From the NCBI RefSeq assembly GCF_027580225.2, contig NC_073348.2, positions 26,554,501-26,618,500 of the forward strand: 64,000 nt of DNA, given 5' to 3'. Position numbers and translations under genes: made by a program. The notes under the pieces are model-generated. The model had not been told where the DNA came from, made no database searches, and saw only the letters and a list, made by a program, of their open reading frames with translations. Source of the stretch: Misgurnus anguillicaudatus. Lineage: Eukaryota > Chordata > Actinopteri > Cypriniformes > Cobitidae. This document shows, piece after piece, positions 35,751 through 46,839 of this stretch (within the stretch, counting starts at the first letter, position 1; each line of letters starts with the position of its first letter).

Positions 35751-37204
35751 ATCAATTATCAAAAGTGGCTTGTGTCAGTGATGAAAATAGGCAAAGCGAA
35801 CTGATTTCAGTGTAGTCATCATGATATGACAGACGGGATTGATCGGCTACTATCATGATGTGAGACCTAACACAGATAAGTCTAATCAAATCAAATCAGA
35901 CTGATAAGCTAACATGATAACAGTAATGTACAGGTATAACATACACCAAATATACTATATATAATATACTTTTCATGTTGTGTGATCTGGACTTGTTTTT
36001 TAAATGCTTATTTCTTTGGCTGTCCTTGTGCAATTGTTGGAACAACAGATTTTACCACTAATATCCTAGTGGTGGCAGCAACAACAGCTCAAATCTGTCA
36101 GTGGATGTACTGTACAATACATAGTCTAGGCTTAGTGCATTTCAGTGTGATGAATACATTGTCAGAGTTGTAATTTGAATGTTTTATAGTTTAAACCCAA
36201 AAAGAGGTATAACACTCGCTCTGACAGGATCAACTACAAAAGCCTTTTAAAGGCACATTCGCCAAAAATGAGATAATGATATTAACTGAATGCTCTTGAC
36301 ACGTACTATACCTTCATCAGATGCTTTCACTTAAAATCCGCTTAATCCTGGCCTCATGCCATTAAAAAAAAAAACAGTTTGTTGGCAGAATCCATAAAGA
36401 GTTTGATAAAAAATACTCATTTACAAGAAAACAGCTCAAATGCACTTCATAGATGTTCTACTGTTTTCTTAATAATTACAAGGTTCGAATTCAAATTGTC
36501 ATTGTAAAGTATGGAGTATAATCGCACAAAGAACTTCATTGTATATCGTACCTTGACTTGTATGCTGTACATAACTAAATGTGACACTTGAAAATGTGGC
36601 ATTGTACCCCACATGGGCACGTTATGACTTTGTTATCCAGTGGTTAACTACTTCAAGCAAGTTTCATCAAGGATAAAATTGTTACCTTGACATTTTAAAG
36701 GATACTTGCTTGATGACCTGTGCAGATTCTTCAAATGCATCACTGTTTTATTGAAAAGTTGTTTTTATCCTTCATTATTGTTATTCTCACATACAAGTAC
36801 CTTCAAGTGTTTAGATATTTCTGTCTATTCTTTACTTCTGTGTTAAGCCACTTCTGATTTCAGCTTTTAGTGACTGCCCACGCTGAAATGTTAAAAACGT
36901 GACATTTTAAATAATGTTTGTCATTCTATGTTCCATGCAGAACACTTTTTGTATTTTAAACAACATAACGGTGAGTAAACAACAGAGTTTTCTTGTGAAT
37001 GACTTTTTCTTATAAAGAATTTTTGAAGGACACCAAGCTGCATGCTATTTCAAGGGCTGCATTCCAGTGCCGATTGCATCACAGCAGCATGATAAGCTAT
37101 AGATCGTCTCATTTAAATTTGCTTTATAGACTTCGAAAGGCTGCATCCTTCGAAGAGCGAGTCCTCGCACTGGACTGATAAACATAACCCAATATGCATT
37201 AATG
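35751..37204. other. Intergenic sequence
   Basis: No gene, RNA or well-bounded transposon was recognised. Confidence 0.5.
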
Positions 37205-37409
37205 TTTCTGTCACAAGGTGACGTTTTGTGGGGGCGGAACAGAAAATAGGAGAGATGGGTTCCGCCCGACGACGAGTTCCGCCCGGAAGGAAGCGAAAAC
37301 ACCGGAACTTCCGGGTTTCCCCCGAAGACAAATCAGCCCGTATTAGACACAGGTGGGGATAATAAACGTAGCGATTGCTGATAGGACATTGAAGAGGAGG
37401 AGCTGGATA

Positions 37410-37415
37410 TATAAA
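37410..37415 (+). promoter_or_regulatory. TATA box of LTR-like element 2
   Basis: GGATATATAAAGAGCTC, about 200 bp from the left end, as in the related elements. Confidence 0.65.
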
Positions 37416-38334
37416 GAGCTCTGAAAACACAAACGGTGTGCTTCTCTGTTGTACCCGTGGTGGTGTGTTATTGTGCTGTGTTTGGCTGCACTATAGGCTG
37501 GTGTGCGACGAAACCATTCCCTTGGGGAAAAGAAGTGGAAGACTATAGATCGTTCCAGCTAAGAGGAATTCATAGTGAAGGTGACTGGGTGAAAAAGGAG
37601 ATCGATGGATTACGCGACTGGGTAAAGGAGGATAACCAGTACGGATTCGCTGATATGCTGACATGTGAGTAACGTTGGAGTATCATATAAACATTGAGAA
37701 GGAGGAACTGTTTGGCGTGTGTTGTGAGTGTCATATTATAGCTTTGGCCCACCGGAGAAAGAAGTGTGGGTGAGCTGATGGTCGCATAGTGAAGACAGAT
37801 AAGGGATCCACCGATAAACATTAACCCCCTTTCTCTTTGTGCTGGAAACCACGGCCGACGAGCCGCACGGGAAACCTGGGACCAAGCAGGCCATATGCTT
37901 AGTTCACGAAGTGTGTGTGTGCGATGCTTTGGGTGAGTCTTGACTTTTATTTTATGTATGTACACTGAAGCTTGCAGTGCAGTGCAGTGCTGTGCTTTTT
38001 GGAGATAGAGACTGTCTTAGCCCAGAGACCCTGTGTGAGAACAACAACACGTCGAGTACAGACCAGTGCAAGCGAGGGGAAACAATTACCAGTAGCTCCA
38101 GTGTGACCAGTCGAACCATCGCCGATCCTGAGAGAGGGCGGTGGTGAAACGCATTGTGTATCTGAGTGAGTAACCTACGAGTATTTACTGTTTGGGCCGA
38201 AGGCCATTGTTGTGGGCAGCTTTGCATATTAACCACCTGTGTGCAGAGCCTCTTCAGAAAGTTCACCCCTGCTCAGCATCCCTGGGACCAGCAAGGAGAG
38301 GGAGAGCTAGGGAAGCGTTCGGCCCCGCATGCCC

Positions 38335-38782
38335 AACCCATCCTCACCCCATGTCGTCAATATTTGACGACACTTGACCATTCGTAAATATGTGACGGGG
38401 AGGGTATACCTTTCGCGTCATTTTTTGACGAACTGGGGACTTCAATACTATTACGTCCGTTGCATTCTCTTTCCTATTTTCTTACCATTTTCGCGTCGGT
38501 TTAGGGTTAGATTTACATAATGACATCCCTACCCAAACCTAACTCTAACCCCAACGCCAGGTGACAACTGTTTAATTTCGCGTACACTGTTTAATTTTGC
38601 ATAATCTAACCCTAAACCGACGCGAAAATGGTAAGAAAATAGGAAAGAGAATGCAACGGACGTAATAGTATTGAAGTCCCCAGTTCGTCAAAAAATTACG
38701 CGAAAGGTATACCCTCCCCGTCACATATTGACGAATGGTCAAGTGTCGTCAAATATTGACGACATGGGGTGAGGATGTGTTG
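38335..38782. mobile_element. Foldback MITE, family F (copy 5), nested in LTR-like element 2
   Basis: The ends AACCCATCCTCACCCC and GGGGTGAGGATGTGTT(G) are inverted, and GCATGCCC is duplicated outside (38327-38334, 38783-38790). The arms are nearly perfect and carry TTTGACGA units. The core GGTTTAGGGTTAGATTTAC and CTAACCCTAAACCGACGCG is shared with the other family members. Confidence 0.92.
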
Positions 38783-38879
38783 GCATGCCCTGTCTGCCGT
38801 GGCCCTGTAAGTCCACCGCCCCCCCGGGGGAAGCGTTGGGTGAGGTACGAGATCAGCATATGTCATATGAAGTGCAACT

Positions 38880-39390
38880 TATCTCTGCTTTCAGCACACC
38901 TGTGAAGAGACACGAAAAGTCCTAGTCTGTGTATCACGTATGCATATGAAGTGTAACTTACCTCTGCTTTCAGCACGCCTGTGGAGAGACACGAAAAGCC
39001 CCAGTCTGTGTATCATGTTTGCCTATGAAGTATAACTTACCTCTGCTTTCAGCACACCTGTGAAGAGACACGAAAAGCCTCAGTCTGTGTAATACGTATG
39101 CCTATGAAGTATAACTTACCTCTGCTTTCAGCACGCCTGTGAAGAGACACGAAAAGCCCCAGTCTGTGTATCGCGTATGCCTATGAAGTATAACTTACCT
39201 CTGCTTTTGGCACGCCTGTGAAGAGACACGAAAAGCCCCAGTCTAAGTATCACGTATGCCTATGAAGTATAACTTACCTCTGCTTTCAGCACGCCTGTGA
39301 AGAGACACGAAAAGCTCCAGTCTGAGTGTCACGTAAGCCTACGAAGTATAACTTACCTCTGCTTTCAGTACGTCTGTGAGGAGGAGCAAA
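38880..39390 (+). repeat. 79-bp tandem array with splice-acceptor-like signals
   Basis: Seven units: the junction AG|CAC(G/A)CCTGTGAAG occurs at 38893, 38972, 39051, 39130, 39209, 39288 and 39367. Each is preceded by TTACCTCTGCTTTC, a good polypyrimidine tract. It lies where element 1 has its unrelated 99-bp array. Confidence 0.93.
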
Positions 39391-39783
39391 GAGCCCCAGT
39401 GTACGACGAACTTACCCTTGTGGTGCCTACTTACCTCTATCTGTAGTACGACTCCGAAGAAGGACGAGAGATCCTGGAACGCAATTCCTCGACCCCTGCT
39501 CCAACACGACCTGGAAGGGAACCCTAAGGGCGAGAAAGGAAAACACCACCTTAGACACGGTCTCCACAAGTTTAGCTGGCAAGTAGCTGAGAAACATTGA
39601 ACCCAATACTCATTGCATTTCCTTGTTCTGCCTCCAGGAGAAGCGGAGGGCGCCACGGATAGCAGAGAGCCCCTAGGCAGAAGTCCCACCCTCTGCTTCC
39701 TGCAGAGTTCAGTTCTGGAAGCAAGCAGAAAGAGAGTTGTTTTAATTTGCCCTTTCCCTTTCCCCCTGACTTTTAAATATTTA

Positions 39784-39789
39784 AATAAA
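39784..39789 (+). promoter_or_regulatory. Polyadenylation signal of LTR-like element 2
   Basis: AATAAA about 130 bp before the right end of the element, as in element 1. Confidence 0.6.
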
Positions 39790-40147
39790 GATTTGTTTTA
39801 AACGTAGTTTACTCTGTTTGTCTGGTCATTGGGGTGGCTTTGGGAACCTCCTCGAGGTGAAAACTAGAAAGGGGCGTGACCCTTTAGCAATCTCGGGTCC
39901 GCTCCCACCTGTGTGACATTTCATCAATACTTCCTGTTATGGCAACTAAATTGAAGTCAATGCATCTTACAATAATACAAAGTAAAAACTTTTAAAGTTT
40001 TGACAGACAATATGAACATAGCATTAAGCTACAACTGAGACACCAAGCGTTGAGAAAGAATACGAGTAGCGAAGGGATGTGAAACTAAAAGTGCCAACTG
40101 TACTACAACACATCACATTTAACATGACCAGAGCATCCTGGTTGGGG

Positions 40148-40318
40148 TGTCAGACACAGCATTGCTTCTGCTTCCTCAGTGGTAAAACATTGCATTAGCT
40201 GTGCAAAAGGTCATGGATTTGAACCCAGGGAACACACAGCTAATAAAAAATGTATACATTGTAATGTACTGTAAGTTGTTTTGAATAAAAGCATCTGCCA
40301 AAGGCATGAATGTAAATT
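40148..40318 (+). mobile_element. tRNA-derived SINE
   Basis: The head has an A-box-like TCAGTGGTAAAACATTGC and a B-box-like GGATTTGAACC. The tail is GTTTTGAATAAAAGCATCTG followed by CCAAAGG, the widespread fish SINE tail. Same family as 2460-2588, opposite strand. Confidence 0.85.
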
Positions 40319-40419
40319 AATGTGAGCACTGGTTAAAGTACAGTAAGTGTCAAAAGGCATTTATAGCTCAGAGACAGTGCTTCTGTGTCGTCAATGTCAG
40401 AGATGTGACTGGACCTGCC

Positions 40420-41399
40420 ATAGACTACGGAAAAAATTAAACATGTTAGTCTCTCTGTCCAGATGTTGTGACGCGCCACAGATGCAGCATTGGTTGTCAT
40501 ATGCTATACTAGTCCTTCCAGAAAAACGCAAGTTTTTTTTCACACACAGCACAACACTGCAAATTTTCAGGTGTATACACTCACGGCAAGGACAACGACT
40601 CGCCCACTGCACTCCACACACTCTCGGTGAATTAAGGTCACAACCACGGCTGACTGGGGATTCGTCCTGGGATTCACTGGCCACTGATGCAGCGAAGGGT
40701 CAAGAATGTAGCCGTCGACGTCGCAACACCCCTGTGTCTTTTCTACTTGTTACTTCCGGCTCACCCACACTCCTTTCCACAGTGGGGCCGCTCACATGCT
40801 ACGCTAGAACTCACAAAACTCACTGAATTGATTCACTCTCCAATGTTATTATTGACTGCACAATGCTTTCCGGTACTCACACACAGCGGTAATACTAATC
40901 CTTTGTCTCCTCTTCTTTCCACCTGCCGGGTAACCTCCCCACTCTCGAGTATCACTCGCCGGATGGCCTCCCTTGATGACACTTCCGGTGAGTACTCCTG
41001 TTTTGCAATCACTCAGAATTTGGTATACGTTTGCATGGTTTGCTACACAAGTAAGCATTCAACGTTTTTATACTCAGCCCAGTCACTGCACTCCGAAATC
41101 TTCCTTCGCCCAGTCAATGATAGCTTCCGCCTTCTTACCGCTGTACTCGCCCAAACACTCGAACTCTCTCACTGGATCGGCTAGTATAAACTGCGCCGTC
41201 TGAAACTTCTGAGGCTCTCTTTATATTCCTCCTTCTCTTCTCACTGCCCAATCCGCAATCTCCACGCTCATCTATACACATCTATCATTACAATGAAGCC
41301 CTGATTTCTTCCCCCTGAAGTACTGGTGTTTGGAGATTTCGGTCCGGGCTGAACCAATCTCCGTCACTTTAGTTCCGCCCTACAAAGCCACTCCGTGAC
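40420..41399 (-). mobile_element. Truncated inverted copy of the LTR-like family
   Basis: Read on the minus strand from 41399 it begins TGTCACGGAGTGG, has a TATA box (GGAATATAAAGAGAGCC, 41220-41225) and a GGCCCCAC...GTGTGGGTGAGC block shared with elements 1 and 2. The matching end with the tandem array and polyadenylation signal is missing; the inner border is approximate. Confidence 0.65.
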
Positions 41400-41439
41400 A
41401 TATGACTGAAATAACCACTCATTACAACCGAGGTATGCA

Positions 41440-41935
41440 GCAAAGCATTTGTGAAGCCACAACACGCACAACCTCATCTCCACTACAAATAGGAAAAAGA
41501 GGCTACAATATGCACAAGCTCACCAAAATTGGACAGTTGAAGACTGGACAAATGTTGCCTGGTGTGATGAGTCTCGATTTCTGTTGAGACATTTAGATGG
41601 TAGAGTCAGAATTTGGCGTAAACGGAATGCGAACATGGATACATCATGCCTTGTTACCACTGTGCAGGCTAGTGGTGGTGGTGTAATGGTGTGGGGGATG
41701 TTTTCTTGGCACATTTTAGGCCCCTTAGGGCCAATTGGGCATTGTTTAAATGCCACGGCCTACCTGAGCATTGTTTCTGACCATGTCCATCACTGTATGA
41801 CCACCATGTACCCATCCTCTGAAGGCTTTTCCAGCAGGATAATACACCATGTCACAAAGCTTGAATCATTTCAAATTGGTTTCTTGAATATGACAATGAG
41901 TTCACTGTACTAAAATGCCCCCCAAAGTCACCAAT
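41440..41935 (+). pseudogene. Tc1-like transposase fragment
   Basis: Translation in shifting frames shows AWCDESRFLLRHLDGRVRIW, then a run with GGGVMVWGMFSW, and later FQQDNTPCH. This is the DDE transposase of Tc1/mariner elements: the first Asp (near 41566) and the second (near 41852) are visible, the third acidic residue is not. The N-terminal DNA-binding part and inverted repeats are missing and there are at least two frameshifts, so it is inactive. Confidence 0.85.
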
Positions 41936-42678
41936 CATGCAAGCCCCACATATTTTGTGCACGGAAATCGGCAATTTATGCTGCGAAAGTGCAGCCTATT
42001 TGAAAAAATGTGGCCCCCGCATGAATTTGCGGACTTTGGCTGATTATGCATTGAATCAGGCATTTGCATAATTGGGTTTTTCTGGAGGGATTTCTATATC
42101 ATGACACAGTATACAAGATTATATATTCGAGTATTGCTCTCTCAATGGCCATTGACAAACAGCCTACGACAAAGGTATTGTGCCAAAATTGGGCTAAAGT
42201 TAAGACGCCTGCACCGCATACCTACAAAATGTCCAAAGGTAATTGCTGATCAAACTTAGGCAGAATGGTTGACCATAGGGAAGCAGCTACGGAAGAGAAG
42301 GAAGTAACACATGTAGTAAGGGTGTAAAGTTCACTATCATCTCTGTGAATGAGTTTAAGATAAGAAAGTGTCTTTATTTAGTAGTCACAAAACATAAAGG
42401 TAGTAAGAGTCAACACTGGTGGTCACACAGTGTGAATTTCCTTGATGAAACACTGAAGCACTGAAGGTATTTTAAAGGAATATGCTACGGTGGATGCATT
42501 AATAGTAAGCCCTTCATAGTATTGCACTTATTACAATGTATCAGTGTAAACTACAGGAGACAGATCAATAATTGCATCACCCTACAATAAATATACATGA
42601 CAATCTTTAGACGTACTAGAATTTCCTGAAATACTGTAGTTCAAGGTCCTTAAGAGAGAATTATCTTTATATGCATGT
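41936..42678. other. 3' flank of lectin gene 1
   Basis: No gene recognised. 41940-42075 looks like a decayed MITE; the rest is probably the 3' untranslated region and flank of the minus-strand lectin gene 1. Confidence 0.4.
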
Positions 42679-44037
42679 TCACAATTTACTGAATAAACAA
42701 ACATCTGACAAAACTTGCTGTGTGCTCTTCTCACATATCCATTTAAAAGCGATTACACAGGAGTAATCAACCCACCCTGATGAATAAGACACAGCACAGT
42801 TCTCTCTTCTACCTCCATTGGGTTCTCCAGACGCCCAGAATCTGAAAAAACAGATCATCATTAGATCTTCAGCGTTGTTTTCTGTGTGATATGATACTGA
42901 CTGTGAGAATCATTTATTGGATAATAATCAGTTACATTTTGTGACTTCTTACCTAGAGCTCTGTGTGCTGCCATCAACCCATTTCCATCTGCCCTCCTCA
43001 TCACTGTCAGACAAACCAATCCAGAGATTGTCCTTACCAGAATTCTTGTTAATAAAATCCTGAGAAGATGAAAAAATATATTTTTATCATCAGCTGTTAT
43101 TTCAGAGGATTTCCTTGTTTTGCACTCAGTCTACATACTTTCTATATAATTCTTAATATAAATACCCCTGTTTAATCATAACTTAACCTATAAGGTGTAT
43201 GTGACTTATGCAAAACTTTACTCACTTGTTCTTCTTTGTTGTTAATGATGATCAGATCTGCTCCTCTCTCTTTACAGTATCTTCTGCTCTCAGTCCAGGT
43301 TTTCCAATCAGATGAAATGAAGTACAAACTGGACTGATAGTAAATCCATCCATCTGTAAACACAACCAGTTTAGCTACTACAGTAAATCATTTTTCTGAC
43401 CACACTTAACCACACTTTTTACAGTAGTGTTTACAAAATGTAATTAGTGCATCCTTTAATATTTGTGTTGTTTTCGTGTAGCGTCAAGATTACCATAAAG
43501 TTGTGTCCACAGTTTATTTTTCTCCTTCAGCTTCTCCTTTAGTTTAGTAATATTATTATACTTGGCTATTAATTCATCTCTCTCTTCTGTGATGTTGGTA
43601 TATTTGGTTAGTAGCTGGTCTCTCTCTTCTGTGAGGTTTTTGGTCTTGATGTTAAACTGTTGATTGTTTGTATTGATGAGGACACACAGCACTATGACTG
43701 CAGTCAGTAGAAGAACACACAGCAGCACCAAACACACTGTACATGTAACTGATCTGTATCTTCTGTTCATTACACACTCACTTTCTGAAGAAAAGAGAAG
43801 TTATCATCTCAATTGTGACTTTTGTATTCCAGCACATCTAAAGAAAAGATGTTTAGACAGAAACGAATGTTTCTTACCTGTACATTGAAGTTTTTGGTGT
43901 GTGTTTGTTTCGGTCCTGAAGTCGTGATCTCTCACAGAATCTGTACATTCATAGATGTCCACCATCATCTCTGTTCTCTGTCTGTTCATTCCTTCAGACT
44001 CAGTGCTGACCACATTATCATAAATAATCTCTCCCAT
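42679..44037 (-). CDS. Type II C-type lectin receptor 1 (ITIM-bearing), 282 aa
   Basis: Five exons on the minus strand: 44037-43878, 43784-43494, 43353-43226, 43059-42953 and 42841-42679. All have GT/AG borders and the frame is continuous (849 nt with stop). Order: cytoplasmic tail (1-60) starting MGEIIYDNVV, where I-x-Y-x-x-V at 4-9 fits an ITIM; membrane segment (about 70-90); stalk of ERDxLxxKYxN(I) repeats with three N-glycosylation sites (about 91-150); C-type lectin domain (151-270). The four canonical cysteines are present (Cys177, 244, 257, 265), as is WIGL at 206. The sugar site has EPN (235-237), the mannose-type motif, but WND is WVD (252-254), so calcium binding may be weak. The architecture resembles CD209/CLEC-type and fish immune lectin-like receptors; a leukocyte receptor role is inferred. 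Exon 2 uses a more upstream acceptor than genes 2 and 3 and adds ESECVMNRRYRS. Confidence 0.88.
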
Positions 44038-44847
44038 CTTAACTTGTAATTGAACAGTGCTAATGCTGAATGTACTTCTTGTGTAGTTTTAGGTTAGGTT
44101 CTTTTGTCTTCTCTGTATACTGATACTGCTTTCACAGTAAAAAAGGATGTGAAAGGATCATGTGACATACTGTACAGTGTTTAAAGTTCAAAGCTGTTTA
44201 TTAAGGGATTAAGGGAGAGACATTTGGAATGGGTAATAAATAAAAGTCCTACAATATGTGATTTTGTAGTGTGATCTTAAATTATACAGTACATACATTT
44301 TTGCATTTAGCATCTACAGACACATTTTCAAAACTTATGAACAATGTATAAAGCAAAAAAACCCAAAAAAAACCAAGTTACTTTTATCCTGAATATGGTT
44401 TTTGACTGGGAATTCTATGACCTTTTACACTTGAACTTAGCCTCTCCGTTGCTTTTTTATTCGTTTTTTCACTTCCTCATTTGTACAGTAACCATGTCCC
44501 TTTCAGTGTTTGTCAGCTAACTACATTGTTATTACTAGTCTGCACAGTGACCCATTACATTCTAAATATCTTCAAGTGTAAATAAAAAAAAAACTGTTTC
44601 TCATCTCACCAAAAGCAACAGACAGTTTCATTGGACGCACACGCGTTGAAATTGTTATGTGCCTAGCCCAAAGTTAACTTTTGGTCTATGTTTGTTTTTT
44701 TATCTAAAAGTGGCTAAACTGAACTATGGAACAAATACCTTGTCAAAAAAAAAATCGGTTTCCTAAAGGCAAGAATAGGAACATGAACATGGATCACCGC
44801 TGTGTGACGAAAGGTTTGATAGTCATAAATTTAAGGATCTGTTGCTA
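44038..44847. other. Promoter side of lectin gene 1
   Basis: This is upstream of the ATG at 44037. The first about 150 bases are conserved with the same place in lectin genes 2 and 3 (TGAACAGTGCTAATGCTGAA and similar), as are later blocks such as TTTTCAAAACTTATGAACAA. No TATA box was clear. Confidence 0.45.
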
Positions 44848-45339
44848 CACTCTTAAAATGAATGTGTTAAATTAACACATCTTGTGTCCAGTTAAGGACT
44901 ACACATCTAGTGTGTTGTCCTTAATTTAACACATCTTTGTGTTATTAACTAGACACTTTGTGTTGTTTTAACACATCTTGTGTTGTCCCTTTTATTTTTT
45001 TGTGAACTTAAATGACACTTTTATTTTACAAAATGTGTTAAATAGTTTAACACAAAGCAATGTGTTAAAATTAACACATCCAGGGTGTGTTAATTTTAAC
45101 ACATTGCTTTGTGTTAAACTATTTAACACATTATGTGTTAATTTTAACATTATGTGTCATTTCGTGCTGATTTAGAGTTCATAAAAATAAAAGGGACAAC
45201 ACAAGATGTGTTAAAACAACACAAAGTGTGTTGTTCTAAAAATAACACAGAGATGTGTTCAATTAAGGACAACACACTAGATGTGTTCTCCTTAACTAGA
45301 CACAAGATGTGTTAATTTAACACATTCGTTTTAAGAGTG
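44848..45339. mobile_element. TA-flanked palindromic MITE rich in TGTGTTAA
   Basis: The ends CACTCTTAAAA and TTTTAAGAGTG are inverted with TA outside (44846-44847, 45340-45341). The two halves are long inverted copies meeting near 45080, made of TGTGTTAA/TTAACACA words. The equivalent region near lectin gene 3 (about 54240-54290) lacks the insert, showing the empty site. Confidence 0.9.
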
Positions 45340-45341
45340 TA

Positions 45342-45724
45342 ATATTGTATTGATTTATTTTACACAGTAACGTTAGCTCAGAGTACTAATTGAAATGGTT
45401 TAGGTATTTTTTTTTTTTAATTTAAAGTAATTAACTTATTTATTTAGCATGATATCAGAAATAATCTACTCTAGAGGGTCTACAGGAAGTTAAGTCGGGG
45501 CCACGAAAGCTGCTTGTTTATGTTGTTTCCGCTGAAACCGTCAAAAGCAAGTTAGCTTTAACAATAAAGATTTATATGCAAGAACACAAACATGAGACGA
45601 CATTTTTTGCTGTACAATTGTATATCAGTTTTATTATCAAAATCAAAGAGCTTATTTATGCTGACGAAACCACATGCGTCAAACAAACATAGCTGTAATA
45701 GCACAAAAGGAGAAGTTAATGCAT
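45342..45724. other. Intergenic sequence inside the lectin cluster
   Basis: No gene was recognised. Confidence 0.45.
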
Positions 45725-45850
45725 TTCATCTGCTCACTGCTCAGATAAAATGAATTAGAAACTGGATTGATATAAATCCATCCATCTGTAACACAACCAG
45801 CTCAGCTACTAAATCTTATTTTTTCTCCTTCAACTGCTCATTTAGTCATC
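45725..45850 (-). pseudogene. Lectin remnant A (stalk end and lectin-domain start)
   Basis: On the minus strand a stalk-like end (LNEQLKEK) is followed after a short relic intron by an acceptor and ATGGATGGATTTATATCAATC, the start of the lectin-domain exon. The frame breaks at once. The other exons are gone. By its position between gene 1 and gene 2 it corresponds to remnants B and C. Confidence 0.7.
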
Positions 45851-45989
45851 TACTTGATTCTGAGGGCGTTTTTACCGGCCGCCACTGATGACAACACCAA
45901 TATATTAAACAACAAAAAATATGCTGAGTTGTATAAGGCTCTTTAAAGATGAACTAGAATCGATGCTGAATCGATCACCAGTGATCGCT

Positions 45990-46405
45990 GCATGCCATGC
46001 AAAAGTGTCCAAGAACAATGTATAGTGTCCAACTCATTTGCATTTAAAGGCGGAGTCCACGATGTTTGAAAAACGCGTTGGAAAAGGAGACGGGCCGACT
46101 ACCAAAACACACTTATAGCCAATCAAATCAAATCAAATGCTGGGTTGCGTATGTGTGGGGCGGGTCTATCAACAGAAGGTCCAGATTCTATTGGGGTAGG
46201 GGCGTGTTTGTTTAGGTGATATCAAAGATCAACATTGGCTTTCAAACATCATGGACTCCGCCTTTAAAAGGACACATTTTTGCATACGCATACAAAGTGA
46301 CTATTTTAACATGCTATAATAAATTATCTATAAAATATTTTGAGCTAGAACTTTACATATGTACTATGGGGATCTTAAAAAGTCTTGTGAAATGTCCTCT
46401 TTAAC
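45990..46405. mobile_element. Interspersed repeat hosting a TTAA MITE
   Basis: 46264-46405 matches 35583-35745, so this is a second copy of that repeat; the MITE at 46048-46263 splits it at TTAA. The left border is approximate. Confidence 0.6.
46048..46263. mobile_element. TTAA-flanked MITE
   Basis: The ends AGGCGGAGTCCA(C/T)GATGTTTG are inverted and TTAA is on both sides (46044-46047, 46264-46267). The related repeat at 35583 shows the empty site (GCATTTTAAAGGACAC). Confidence 0.88.
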
Positions 46406-46454
46406 TCAAGCTGAATGTTGTTTATGTGATGATCTTTATAAAGTGGCAGTTCTA

Positions 46455-46820
46455 ATTAAAACTAAGAAGCAAAACGGAAGCTTTAGAGATGAGCTGTGAA
46501 CTCAAAGACTTGTCAGCCCTTAAGTGTGAGAAACATTTACAGAAGTTTAAAAAAACAAGTTATATATGTGCACAAATGGTTTAGATCATTGTTGCATACA
46601 TTAATTTTAATACCTTTCGAAATTTATGAAACCAAAAAGAGATTTCATAAATTTTCCATATAGAGACGCCTATTTTTAGATATACAACAAATCCTATTTT
46701 TTTGCTACATCGTGTGTGGGATGAGGTCATTTAAACTATTTGCATTGTGAAATTTAATCATCAATGATGTTTAACACCTAAAATATCATCCACATGTAAA
46801 ACATTAATCAAAATACAAAC
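46455..46820. repeat. Duplicated flank block, copy 1
   Basis: AAAACTAAGAAGCAAAACGG and the following about 360 bases, including AAATGGTTTAGATCATTGTT, are repeated at 50430-50815 and 61790-62546. In copies 2 and 3 the block lies just upstream of the type B lectin remnant, so it marks where that gene's promoter side was. Confidence 0.8.
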
Positions 46821-46839
46821 AATAGCAGAGGACGTCATG

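Larger units (their letters stand above)
37209..39918 (+). mobile_element. LTR-like element 2, relative of element 1
   Basis: It has the same 7-bp ends (TGTCACA and TGTGACA) and a perfect 4-bp target duplication TTTC (37205-37208 and 39919-39922). Without the MITE at 38335-38782 and its 8-bp duplication it is about 2.25 kb, close to the 2.2 kb of element 1. It has TATA and polyadenylation signals at matching places and the same 3' motifs. The internal tandem array is at the matching position but has a different unit (79 bp). No protein domain is encoded. Confidence 0.82.

Noticed and set aside
40148..40215. A tRNA gene (A and B box present)
   Set aside because: The fold is degenerate and it is followed by the fish SINE tail, so it is a SINE head. 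The same holds for 2530-2588 on the minus strand.
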